NCBI GenBank assembly: GCA_963837655.1
Contig: CAWIOK010000010.1
Coordinates: forward strand, 1 to 64,000
Source: CAVVSD01 sp963837655
GTDB lineage: Bacteria; Actinomycetota; Thermoleophilia; Solirubrobacterales; Solirubrobacteraceae
Reading direction: 5' to 3'
DNA: 64,000 nt
Part shown: one piece after another, positions 54,174-61,740 of the stretch
Position numbering within the stretch: the stretch's first letter is position 1
Layout: each line of letters begins with the position of its first letter
The notes under the pieces: model-generated
The model's input: only the letters and a program-made list of their open reading frames with translations
Databases searched by the model: none
What the model was told of the DNA's origin: nothing
Translations under genes and position numbers: made by a program

Positions 54174-54803
54174 GTGCTCCGTCCGACTCCCAGAAAGCTC
54201 GCGTTGGCGGGCCTGATCGCCGCCGCAGCGGTCGCGCTGGCACCTGCTGCGGCCCACGCCGCGTCACCTCGCTGCGAGGCAAAGGACGGCGACACGATCG
54301 CCCGCAACACGACGACCAGGGTCTTCATGCGGACGACGGGCACCGTCGACGACGGGCAGGACGTCCGCATCTACAGCTGTCCGCTCGGGACCCGCACGGC
54401 CGTGCTCACGACGCGCTTCCGCAACGACCTCGACGGCGAGCTGCGCGTCCAGGAGGCGATCCTCGGCAGCTCGAAGTACCTGGGCATCGTCTACGAGGAG
54501 CTCACGGGCACCTCGGACTCCACCGACGTCTTCCTCTACGACCTGAGCGTCCCCGACCGGCGCTACTTCACGTTCAACCGCGACGGGACGCGCGAGGGCC
54601 TGCAGGCGGTCGTCACGCGCAACGGCGGCCTGGCCGTGCTCGACGCCGGCGTCGTCACGGTGTTCGATTCCGCCGGCACCCGGATCGTCGGCCCGTCGGG
54701 CGCGAGCGCGCTCGGATGGGGCAAGGTGACCAACAGGGTCTACTGGACCGTCGGCACCTCGCCGTTCTCGACGGTCTTGAGCGGCCGGCCCAGCGAGAGC
54801 TAA
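54174..54803 (+). CDS. Secreted protein of unknown function
   Basis: A 209-residue exported protein with a signal peptide ending near AHAASPRC. The mature part is beta-rich with repeats of about 40-50 residues (YLGIVYEELT, DVFLYDLSVP, GGLAVLDAGVVTVFD) that look like blades of a small propeller; two Cys (about residues 28 and 60) may form a disulfide. GTG 54174 follows AGGAGAG. I do not know a function. Its TAA overlaps the stop of the convergent MOSC gene in CTAA. Confidence 0.65.
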   Translation: MLRPTPRKLALAGLIAAAAVALAPAAAHAASPRCEAKDGDTIARNTTTRVFMRTTGTVDDGQDVRIYSCPLGTRTAVLTTRFRNDLDGELRVQEAILGSSKYLGIVYEELTGTSDSTDVFLYDLSVPDRRYFTFNRDGTREGLQAVVTRNGGLAVLDAGVVTVFDSAGTRIVGPSGASALGWGKVTNRVYWTVGTSPFSTVLSGRPSES

Positions 54804-55429
54804 GCGACGGTCCTGAGCTCGTCGGCCAGGGAGGCGGCGAGCTCGGGCGCCTTCGCCGCCTCGGGCTGCAGTGAGGCGTCGAGGAGGAACGCACGCGACA
54901 CGAGCTCCACCGTCACGCCGTGCTCGGGGCGGTGCAGGAGCTCGATCTCGTCGCCGGCGCCCACCGTCCCCTCGACGAGGATGCGCAGGTACGCGCCGGG
55001 TCGCGACGCGTGCGCGAAGGCCTTGACCATCCGCGGCTCGCCGAAGCGGATCCCGAGCTTGGAGCACGGCAGGCGCGGCTGGGAGACCTCGAACTCCGCA
55101 TCGCCGATCCGCCACCGCTCGCCGATGACGCTGTGCGTGACGTCGACGCCCTCCGTGGTCAGGTTCTCACCGAACCAGCCGGGACCGACCTCGGTCCGCT
55201 CGAGCGCCTGCGCCCACCAGGCGATGTCCTCGATCGCGTAGGCGTAGATCGCCTTGTCGGCCCCGCCGTGCACCGTGAGATCCGCCTGCTTGTCGCCGTC
55301 GAGGTTCGCCCCGGTCGCGCGCACGCGGCCCTCGACGGGCTCCTTGACGATCGAGCTCATGAGCGGGCGCCCGCGGCGCATGCTGATCTGGCGCGGCAGC
55401 CCGACGTTGACGGAGATGACGCGTCCCAT
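54800..55429 (-). CDS. MOSC domain protein (YiiM-like)
   Basis: A 209-residue MOSC-domain protein. It has the YiiM-type features GDKQADLTVHGGADKAIYAY, GWFGENLTTEG and the conserved Cys in QPRLPCSKLGIRFG, the expected sulfur or molybdenum-cofactor site. Relatives reduce N-hydroxylated bases such as 6-hydroxylaminopurine using molybdenum cofactor. A partner reductase is not seen. It is divergent from the VOC gene with 22 bases between their starts. Confidence 0.9.
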   Translation of the reverse strand: MGRVISVNVGLPRQISMRRGRPLMSSIVKEPVEGRVRATGANLDGDKQADLTVHGGADKAIYAYAIEDIAWWAQALERTEVGPGWFGENLTTEGVDVTHSVIGERWRIGDAEFEVSQPRLPCSKLGIRFGEPRMVKAFAHASRPGAYLRILVEGTVGAGDEIELLHRPEHGVTVELVSRAFLLDASLQPEAAKAPELAASLADELRTVA

Positions 55430-55451
55430 GCTCGAAGATTAGTCTCGGCGC

Positions 55452-55865
55452 ATGGCCCGACGTTACGTCCACACCTGCGTCCGCGTGCTCGACCCGGACG
55501 CGTCCGCCCGTTTCTACGGCACCCTCGGCTTCGAGCGGCGCGGCCGTCTGAACTTCGAGACGGCGTACAACATCTACCTCGGCCTGCCCGGGGACGGCGA
55601 CGTGCTCGAGCTCACCGTCAACCGGGGCCGCACGGAGCCCTACGACCTGGGGACCGGCTACAACCACATCGCGCTGGCGGTGGAGGACATCGACGCGGTG
55701 CTCAGCGACCTGAGCGCGATCGGCGTCGAGCCCGAGAAGCCGGCGTACCATCCGGGCGGCGACGAGTCGCTTCCGCGCATCGCGTTCGTCGCCGATCCGG
55801 ATGGCTACCGGGTCGAGCTGATCGACGGCGGCGCGTTCGCGACGCCGCAGGACCCGGAGGACTAG
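55452..55865 (+). CDS. VOC-family (glyoxalase-like) protein
   Basis: A 137-residue vicinal-oxygen-chelate protein: HTCVRVLDPDASARFYGTLG, VLELTVNRG, YNHIALAVEDID and DGYRVELIDGG supply the repeated beta-alpha-beta halves. The metal ligands His (HTCV), Glu (LELT), His (HIAL) and Glu (VELI) are all in place, and the length suits lactoylglutathione lyase (GloA-like). Actinobacteria usually lack glutathione, so the physiological thiol may differ. The stop overlaps the convergent gene within CTAG. Confidence 0.88.
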   Translation: MARRYVHTCVRVLDPDASARFYGTLGFERRGRLNFETAYNIYLGLPGDGDVLELTVNRGRTEPYDLGTGYNHIALAVEDIDAVLSDLSAIGVEPEKPAYHPGGDESLPRIAFVADPDGYRVELIDGGAFATPQDPED

Positions 55866-56812
55866 CGCAGGTAGTCCTTCAGCTTCGTGCGCAGGTAGGT
55901 GTAGCCCGGCCGGGCGGTGCCGTCGGGGTTCGTGAGGCCCGCGTCGAATCGTGCGTCGCAGCCCGCGCCGGTGAAGTTGTAGACGTACACGCGCCCGACG
56001 CCGCTGGTCCGGTAGCGCTTGGCGAGCGAGAACATGTTGCGCAGCCGGTTCTTCGCCCGTTCGGTCGAGCAGGGGAAGTTCGAGCCGAACTTCACGATGC
56101 CGCCCGTCTCCGTGAACCAGAACTTCGTGGAGCGGTTGTAGTGGCGTGCCTGCCCGATCATGAGCTTCGTGTACGTCGTCCGCGACCGGTTGACGTCGCC
56201 GTAGTTGTGGATGCCGACGATCGTCGCGCGGCGCCGGTACGTCGAGGACAGCGCCCGGTAGAAGCTGCGCATGTACTTGTCGACGCCGCGCTGATCGAGC
56301 ACGTCGAGTGCCACCACGGCGCAGGACCTGCAGCGCGTCTTGACCTCGTGGTACATGACCTTGAAGAAGGACGCGGCCCGCGTCGGGCTTCGGTAGGTCG
56401 GCTGGCTGGCGTGGTTCGCCTCGTTCCAGGTGCCGAACTCACGGACGCCGAGCGCGCGGAAGTGCGGGACCAGCCGCCGCATCTGCGACCGGTACGCCTC
56501 GACCGACGGCAGCTTGGCCTTCTTGATCCGCAGGTCGTCGCTGGAGATGTGCAGGAACACCGACATGCCGTCGGCTCGGGCGCGCCGCACGTAGGCGTCG
56601 GCCGCGGCGAGCTGCGCCGGGTTGCTCATCGCGTTCCACGGGATGAAGTAGCGAACGCGCTTGAACTTCGCGCGCTGGAACAGCGGCTGGTCGAACATGG
56701 AGATCTGCTGGTCGCCGATGCCGACGCGGATCGCGATCCGGGCGTCCGCCGTACCGGTGGGGATGACGGCGAGCCCGAGGACCAGGCCCGCCAGAAGGAG
56801 GGTTCGTCTCAT
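55862..56812 (-). CDS. Secreted glycoside-hydrolase-like (clan A TIM barrel) protein
   Basis: A 316-residue exported protein. A signal peptide (residues 1-24, ending TADA) precedes a TIM-barrel domain that has the clan GH-A pair of acidic residues: TWNEANHA for the acid/base and FTETGG for the nucleophile. FLHISSDDLRI and YGDVNRS also fit the barrel strands. The exact GH family is not clear (GH39 or GH5-like). It is divergent from the phosphatase gene at 56865. Confidence 0.75.
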   Translation of the reverse strand: MRRTLLLAGLVLGLAVIPTGTADARIAIRVGIGDQQISMFDQPLFQRAKFKRVRYFIPWNAMSNPAQLAAADAYVRRARADGMSVFLHISSDDLRIKKAKLPSVEAYRSQMRRLVPHFRALGVREFGTWNEANHASQPTYRSPTRAASFFKVMYHEVKTRCRSCAVVALDVLDQRGVDKYMRSFYRALSSTYRRRATIVGIHNYGDVNRSRTTYTKLMIGQARHYNRSTKFWFTETGGIVKFGSNFPCSTERAKNRLRNMFSLAKRYRTSGVGRVYVYNFTGAGCDARFDAGLTNPDGTARPGYTYLRTKLKDYLR

Positions 56813-56864
56813 CCTGGGAGCCAACAGACCGCCTCCCGGATCGATGCGGCGTAGCCTGCAGACG

Positions 56865-57326
56865 GTGCGCATCCTGTTCGTCTGCATGGGAAACATCTGC
56901 AGATCGCCCACCGCGGAGGGCGTCATGCGCCATCTGCTCGCGAAGGACGGCCTGATGGAGGAGATCGAGGTCGACAGCGCCGGGACCGGCGCGTGGCACG
57001 CCGGCTCCCCGCCGGACCGCCGGGCGACGGCGGCTGCGCGCACGCGCGGGATCGTCCTGGAGGGCGAGGCGCGCCAGGTCACCGAGGAGGACTTCGACGA
57101 CTTCGACCTCCTGCTGTGCGCCGACGCCGAGAACGTCGCCGCGCTGCGCGCCGTCGCCCCGCCAGGGGCCGAGGAGCGCATCCGGCTGCTGCGGTCCTAC
57201 GACCCGGCAGGCGACGGCGACCTCGACGTCCCGGACCCGTACTACGGGGGCGATCAGGGCTTCGAGGACGTGCTCGACCAGGTGGAGGCCGCCTGCCGCG
57301 GCCTCCTGGCCGAGCTTCGGCCGTAG
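56865..57326 (+). CDS. Low-molecular-weight protein tyrosine phosphatase
   Basis: A 153-residue phosphatase. The P-loop is at the very start, VRILFVCMGNICRSPTAEG, with nucleophile Cys 7 and Arg 13; the general acid Asp is in VPDPYYGG. The protein is soluble and removes phosphate from Tyr or from arsenate-type substrates in relatives. The GTG at 56865 fits the usual family start; an in-frame ATG at 56844 would add seven residues, and neither has a clear ribosome site. Confidence 0.9.
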   Translation: MRILFVCMGNICRSPTAEGVMRHLLAKDGLMEEIEVDSAGTGAWHAGSPPDRRATAAARTRGIVLEGEARQVTEEDFDDFDLLLCADAENVAALRAVAPPGAEERIRLLRSYDPAGDGDLDVPDPYYGGDQGFEDVLDQVEAACRGLLAELRP

Positions 57327-57389
57327 CGCCCGGCGGGACCTGCGCTCCGCGCGGTGTCGCCGCGACAGCCTCCCCACCACCCTCTCAGG

Positions 57390-57439
57390 AGAGCGCTAGC
57401 CACCGGTCAGCACTGGTGCTAACCACCCGCTAGCGCTCT
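57390..57439. repeat. 50-base nested dyad between phosphatase and reductase genes
   Basis: AGAGCGCTAGC (57390-57400) and GCTAGCGCTCT (57429-57439) are perfect 11-base inverted arms. Inside them, GGT-C-AGCAC and GTGCT-A-ACC form a second stem around TG. It lies between convergent genes (phosphatase stop 57326, reductase stop 57458), so it could be a bidirectional terminator with a branched fold. It shares GCTAACCACCC with the inverted repeat at 21558. Confidence 0.55.
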
Positions 57440-57457
57440 TTCACGCGGGGGTGGGGC

Positions 57458-58414
57458 TCACGTCCTGCCAGGCGCCCCCACGGCCTTCAGCGCCACGAGA
57501 TCGTCCTCGCCCAGCCCCTCCAGGACCTCCAGCGCGCGGAGGTTCTGATCGATCTGCTCCGGACGCGTGGCGCCCGTGAGGATCGTCGCGACGCGCGGGT
57601 TGGCCAGCGCGAAGGCCATCGCAAGGACCGCGGGCGGCTCGCCGAGGCGCTCGGACAGCTCCAGGAGCGCGGGCACCGCGGCGACCGCCGGGGCCATCCG
57701 CGGGTCGTCGAGGCGCTGCGCCATGCGCCCCTCGCCGCCGCCCTGCGCGTACTTGCCGGAGAGGATGCCGCCGGCGAGGACGTAGGAGGCCATGACGCTC
57801 GCGCCGCACAGGTCCAGCGCGTCGGACATCTCCGGGCTCTCCACCCAGTCGCGCTTGGCGAGGCTGTAGGGCAGCTGGGCCGACTTCGGCGCCGGGACGC
57901 CGGCGGCACGCGCGGCACTGCCTGCCTCGGCGACGCGCTCGGCCTCCCAGTTCACGATCCCCCATGCACGCGCTCGCCCGCCCGCGATGAGCTCGCCCAT
58001 CATCCCGACGATGTCCTCCATCGGGATCTCGGCCGGCGGCGGATCGCACTCCAGGAAGTCGACGTGGTCGAGCCCGGTCCGCTCCAGCGACAGGTCGAGC
58101 TCCTCCGAAGGGCTCTGCTGTGGCCAGTGCTCCCACCACAGCTTCTCGCCGATCGTGACCTCGGCCCGAGGCCAGCCCGACGCGCGGAACGCCTCGCCGA
58201 ACACGACTTCCGAGTAGCCGGACGGAATCGGGGCGCTCCCTGACTCGTCGTTGTAGCGGGCGACCTCGAGGAAGTCGATGCCGCGCGAGCGCGCGTGGTC
58301 GAGCACGGACGCGGCCTGCTCGCGCGGGATGAGCTCCCACGTCCGCCAGGAGCCGAGCGCGAAGAGCGAGACCTCCATGCCGGAGTCGCCGAGCTTCCTT
58401 CGGGGGACGGCCAC
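57458..58414 (-). CDS. Aldo/keto reductase family protein with altered catalytic residues
   Basis: A 318-residue member of the aldo/keto reductase fold: RRKLGDSGMEVSLFALGSW at the start, VTIGEKLWWEHW with the Lys, ERTGLDHVDFLECDPPP and the C-terminal cofactor region TILTGATRPEQIDQNL. In the usual tetrad the Asp lies in F-D-T-A-x-x-Y; here the segment is FLEVARYND, and the His of the LHRPD-like strand is replaced (FLECDPPP). Tyr and Lys remain. Activity may be altered or lost. GTG 58414 follows the stop of fgd by one base. It is the last gene of the five-gene operon. Confidence 0.82.
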   Translation of the reverse strand: MAVPRRKLGDSGMEVSLFALGSWRTWELIPREQAASVLDHARSRGIDFLEVARYNDESGSAPIPSGYSEVVFGEAFRASGWPRAEVTIGEKLWWEHWPQQSPSEELDLSLERTGLDHVDFLECDPPPAEIPMEDIVGMMGELIAGGRARAWGIVNWEAERVAEAGSAARAAGVPAPKSAQLPYSLAKRDWVESPEMSDALDLCGASVMASYVLAGGILSGKYAQGGGEGRMAQRLDDPRMAPAVAAVPALLELSERLGEPPAVLAMAFALANPRVATILTGATRPEQIDQNLRALEVLEGLGEDDLVALKAVGAPGRT

Positions 58415-58415
58415 G

Positions 58416-59441
58416 TCAGGCGACCTTCGCCGGGACGCGGTTTCGCAGCAGCGGCAGGACGTCGCGCGCGAACTCCTCCAGGTAGCGCGCCTGCTCGTTG
58501 CCCGGGAAGTGGAAGACGAGCTCGGTGAACCCGAGGTCGATGTAGGTGCTGACGCGCTCGGCGACGTCCTCAGGATCGTCGGAGACGATGAAGCGGCTGC
58601 TCGCGCGGTCGGCGTTCTCGTCGGCCAGGCGCTCCATCTCCATCGGGTCCTCCACGCCGGCCTTCTGCTCGCCAGAGAGGGCGAGTGCCGCCCACCAGCG
58701 GCACGCCTCCTTCGCGCGCGCCGCGTCGTGGTCGTAGGAGACCTTGATCTCGATCATGTGCTTGATCTGCGACGCATCGCGCTGCGCCTTCTCCGCGCCC
58801 TCGGCAACTGCGTCGAGCAGCGTCCGATAGAGCTCGGGGTCCTTGCCGCTCGTGCAGATGAACCCGTCGCCCGCGCGGCCGGCGAGCTTGGCGGCCAGCG
58901 GCCCGGACGCCGCGATGTAGATCGGCACCGGCTCGTCGGGACGGTCGTAGATCGTCGCCTTGCGCGTCGTGTAGTACTCGCCCTCGAAGTCGACGCGCTC
59001 CTCGCGCCAGAGCAGGCGAATGAGCTCGATCGCTTCGGCCAGGCGCATGCGGCGCTCCTTGACCCCCGGCCACTCCCCGGTCGCGATCGGGCTCTCGTTG
59101 AGCGACTCGCCCGTGCCTACGCCGAGGAAGACGCGATCCTCGAACAGGCAGCCGAGCGTCGCGAACGCCTGCGCGATCACGGCGGGGTGGTAGCGGAAGG
59201 TCGGCGTCAGCACGCTCGTGCCCATGCGGATGCGTTCGCTGCGACCACCCAGCGCGCCGAGCCACGGCAGGACCGCGGGGCTGTGGCCGCCGTCGTGGCG
59301 CCAGGGCTGGAAGTGGTCGGAGGCGGCGACGTCGTCGAAGCCGAGGTGCTCGGCCTGCAGCGAGAACGCGAGCAGCTCCGACGGGCCGAACTGCTCCGCC
59401 GAGGCCTTGTAGCCCAGGCGGATCGGCGAGTTCGAGGTCAT
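58416..59441 (-). CDS. fgd: F420-dependent glucose-6-phosphate dehydrogenase
   Basis: A 341-residue luciferase-like (LLM class) oxidoreductase closely matching mycobacterial Fgd1: GYKASAEQFGPSELLAFSL, SDHFQPWRHDGGHSPAVL, GTSVLTPTFRYHPAVIAQAF and LGVGTGESLNE. These sequence segments form the F420 and glucose 6-phosphate sites. It reduces cofactor F420 with glucose 6-phosphate and so feeds F420-dependent reductases. The ATG overlaps the NhaA-thioredoxin stop by four bases (ATGA). Its place in an antiporter operon is unusual. Other LLM enzymes are possible, but the SDHFQPWRH match is specific. Confidence 0.9.
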   Translation of the reverse strand: MTSNSPIRLGYKASAEQFGPSELLAFSLQAEHLGFDDVAASDHFQPWRHDGGHSPAVLPWLGALGGRSERIRMGTSVLTPTFRYHPAVIAQAFATLGCLFEDRVFLGVGTGESLNESPIATGEWPGVKERRMRLAEAIELIRLLWREERVDFEGEYYTTRKATIYDRPDEPVPIYIAASGPLAAKLAGRAGDGFICTSGKDPELYRTLLDAVAEGAEKAQRDASQIKHMIEIKVSYDHDAARAKEACRWWAALALSGEQKAGVEDPMEMERLADENADRASSRFIVSDDPEDVAERVSTYIDLGFTELVFHFPGNEQARYLEEFARDVLPLLRNRVPAKVA

Positions 59442-61276
59442 GCGCCCACCCTATCGAGGGCCTCCGCAAGAGCTTCCGCGTCGTGGGGCCCCCGCACCCG
59501 CTCGCCGTTGACGAAGAATGTCGGCGTACCGGTCACGCCGCTGCGCTCCGCGCTGTCGACATCGGCGTCGATCGTCGCCTCGTGCACCTCGTCGTGCAGG
59601 GCCTCGAGGAACCGCTCCGCGTCGAGGCCCAACGCCTGCGCGTGCCCCACGAGGTCGTCGACCTCGAGCCTGTCGGGCTCAGCGAACAGCCGGTCGTGCA
59701 TCTCCCAGAAGCGACCCTGAGCCCCCGCGGCCTCCATGGCCTCGGAGGCCAGCCGCGCGCGCGGGTGGATGTCCTCCAGCGGGAGGTGGCGGAAGACGTA
59801 CTGCAGGCGGTTGCCGTAGCGCTCACGCAGCTCCGCGACCGCGCCGGTCGCCTCGCCGCAGAAGGGACACTCTGCGTCGCCGTACTCGACGAGGGAGAGC
59901 GGGGCGTCAAGCGGCCCGCGGATGTGGTCGTGAGCACCGTCGACTGGCGGATCGAGCCGTGTGGAGATTCCCGATGCGCGCTCGTCGGTGCTCCCCGCCC
60001 AACGGAACAGCAGCCAGCCCAGGCCCGCAGCGAGCACCGAGGCCACGAGCACCCCGACCTTCGCCTCGTCGCGCAGCTCGGCGCGCTCGAACGCGAGGTC
60101 GGCCACGAACAGCGAGACCGTGAAGCCGATGCCCGCCAGGGCCGCCGAGGCCACGACGTGGCGCATGCTCACGCCACGCGGCAGGGTGCCCAGCCGTAGC
60201 CGCACCGCGAGGAAGGAGGCCAGCGAGATCCCGACCGTCTTGCCGACGACGAGGCCCACCACGACGCCGAGCGTGATCGGCGAGCTGACGGCCCGCCCGA
60301 TCGCGCCCCCGCCGAGCGGCACCCCGGCGTTCGCGAGCGCGAACAGCGGCACGACCACGTAGCTCGTCCACGGGTGCAACAGCTCCTGGAGGCGCTCGTT
60401 GGGCGAGATCGCGGCCCCGACGCCGAGCATGGCCGACCGCGCCTGGGCAGGCGACGGATCCTGCCGGAACGACCGGGTCAGCACCGTCGCCCGCTCGATC
60501 TCACTGCGCCGGGGCGGATGCACCGGGGTCAGGAGGCCGAGCAGCACGCCGGCGATCGTCGGGTGCACCCCCGACTCGACCATGGCGATCCACAGCGCGA
60601 ACCCGGCCACGAGGTAGGCGGGGCCGCGCCAGACCCTGATCCGGCCGAGCAGGCCGATCGCGACGACGATGCCCGCTGCGGCAGCGAGCGCGACCAGGTC
60701 GATGCCGTGCGAGTAGAAGATCGCGATGACGACGATCGCGCCGATGTCGTCGACGATCGCCAGCGTGAGGAGGAAGACGCGGACCTGCGGCGGCACCCCG
60801 GGCCCCATGAGCGCCAGCGCGCCCAGGACGAACGCGATGTCCGTCGCCATCACGATGCCCCAGCCGCCCGCGCCCTCGCCGCCGGCGTTGATGGCCACGA
60901 ACAGCAGGGCGGGCACGACCATCCCGCCCAGCGCGGCAAGGGCCGGGACCGCGGCGGCACGCCGGTTACGCAGCTCGCCGAGCGCCAGCTCGCGCCGGAT
61001 CTCCAGGCCGACGACGTAGAAGAAGAAGACCATCAGGCCGTCGTTGACCCAGTGCTGGAGGTCCTGGGTGATGTCGGCCGAGCCGATGCCGATCGTCGCC
61101 GTGGTCGACCAGAGGTCGAAGTAGGCGTCCTTGAGCGGCGAGTTCGCCCAGACCAGCGCCACGATCGTCGCCGCCAGCAGCAGCGACGAGCTTCCCGCCT
61201 CGGTGTGGAGGAACTGCTGCAGCGGCCGGGCGACGTTGCCCGTCCAACGACTGGTGTCCTCGTCGGTCCGCCTCAC
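59438..61276 (-). CDS. nhaA: NhaA Na+/H+ antiporter fused to a DsbA-like thioredoxin domain
   Basis: A 612-residue fusion. Residues 1-415 form NhaA with about 12 helices, including the Asp pair in LAIVDDIGAIVVIAIFY that moves Na+ and H+, and EIRRELALGELRNRR. From about residue 442 to the end is a DsbA-type domain with the redox motif CPFC at 470-473 and the cis-Pro loop SGVTGTPTFFVNG at about 585, so it should act as a thiol oxidoreductase beside the transporter. Fusions of this kind are known in actinobacteria. GTG 61276 overlaps the CBS gene stop (GTGA), and the stop overlaps fgd. Which side of the membrane the thioredoxin domain faces is not determined. Confidence 0.93.
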   Translation of the reverse strand: MRRTDEDTSRWTGNVARPLQQFLHTEAGSSSLLLAATIVALVWANSPLKDAYFDLWSTTATIGIGSADITQDLQHWVNDGLMVFFFYVVGLEIRRELALGELRNRRAAAVPALAALGGMVVPALLFVAINAGGEGAGGWGIVMATDIAFVLGALALMGPGVPPQVRVFLLTLAIVDDIGAIVVIAIFYSHGIDLVALAAAAGIVVAIGLLGRIRVWRGPAYLVAGFALWIAMVESGVHPTIAGVLLGLLTPVHPPRRSEIERATVLTRSFRQDPSPAQARSAMLGVGAAISPNERLQELLHPWTSYVVVPLFALANAGVPLGGGAIGRAVSSPITLGVVVGLVVGKTVGISLASFLAVRLRLGTLPRGVSMRHVVASAALAGIGFTVSLFVADLAFERAELRDEAKVGVLVASVLAAGLGWLLFRWAGSTDERASGISTRLDPPVDGAHDHIRGPLDAPLSLVEYGDAECPFCGEATGAVAELRERYGNRLQYVFRHLPLEDIHPRARLASEAMEAAGAQGRFWEMHDRLFAEPDRLEVDDLVGHAQALGLDAERFLEALHDEVHEATIDADVDSAERSGVTGTPTFFVNGERVRGPHDAEALAEALDRVGA

Positions 61277-61740
61277 GCAGTGAGGTCCCGGAAGTGCTCG
61301 GCGAGCGCCCGGAAGAAGTCCGACCGCGTGACGATGCCGGTCACTCGCCTGTCCTCGACGATCGGGACGATCAGCACGCGGTGGTGGAGGAAGATCTCGG
61401 CCAGCTGCGCGTCGGAGGGATCGCCGTCGACCTCGACGTGGTCGGTGGTCATGTGGTCGGCGACCGGTTCGGCCGCGGCCGGTGCGCCGCGCTCCAGGAG
61501 GATGTCCAGCGACTTCGGGACGAACCCGGCAGAGCCGAGCGCGTCGAAGTACTTCGGGAAGACGGCGTGGATGAACTCGCGCTCGCCGAAGACGCCCGCG
61601 AAGCGCTCCTTGGCGTCGACGACGGGGAGGGCCGGCACGCCGGCGGACAGCAGCGTGTCGACCGCCTCGCCCACGGACTGATCCTCGCGCAGGACGGGCA
61701 CCTCCCGGCGCGCGGCGCTGAGGAACGTCGTCGGGCTCAT
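61273..61740 (-). CDS. CBS-pair domain protein
   Basis: A 155-residue protein made of two CBS domains (VPVLREDQSVGEAVDTLL and VADHMTTDHVEVDGDPSDAQ as starts, with VTGIVTRSDFFRAL at the end). CBS pairs bind adenosyl nucleotides and regulate partner proteins. It is wedged between two transporters, its ATG sharing a base with the permease stop (TGATG) and its stop overlapping NhaA, so it probably senses cell energy or ionic state for one or both. Confidence 0.9.
   Translation of the reverse strand: MSPTTFLSAARREVPVLREDQSVGEAVDTLLSAGVPALPVVDAKERFAGVFGEREFIHAVFPKYFDALGSAGFVPKSLDILLERGAPAAAEPVADHMTTDHVEVDGDPSDAQLAEIFLHHRVLIVPIVEDRRVTGIVTRSDFFRALAEHFRDLTA

Noticed and set aside
57390..57439. CRISPR-like repeat
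   Set aside because: It is a single nested dyad without direct repeats or spacers, and no cas genes are present.
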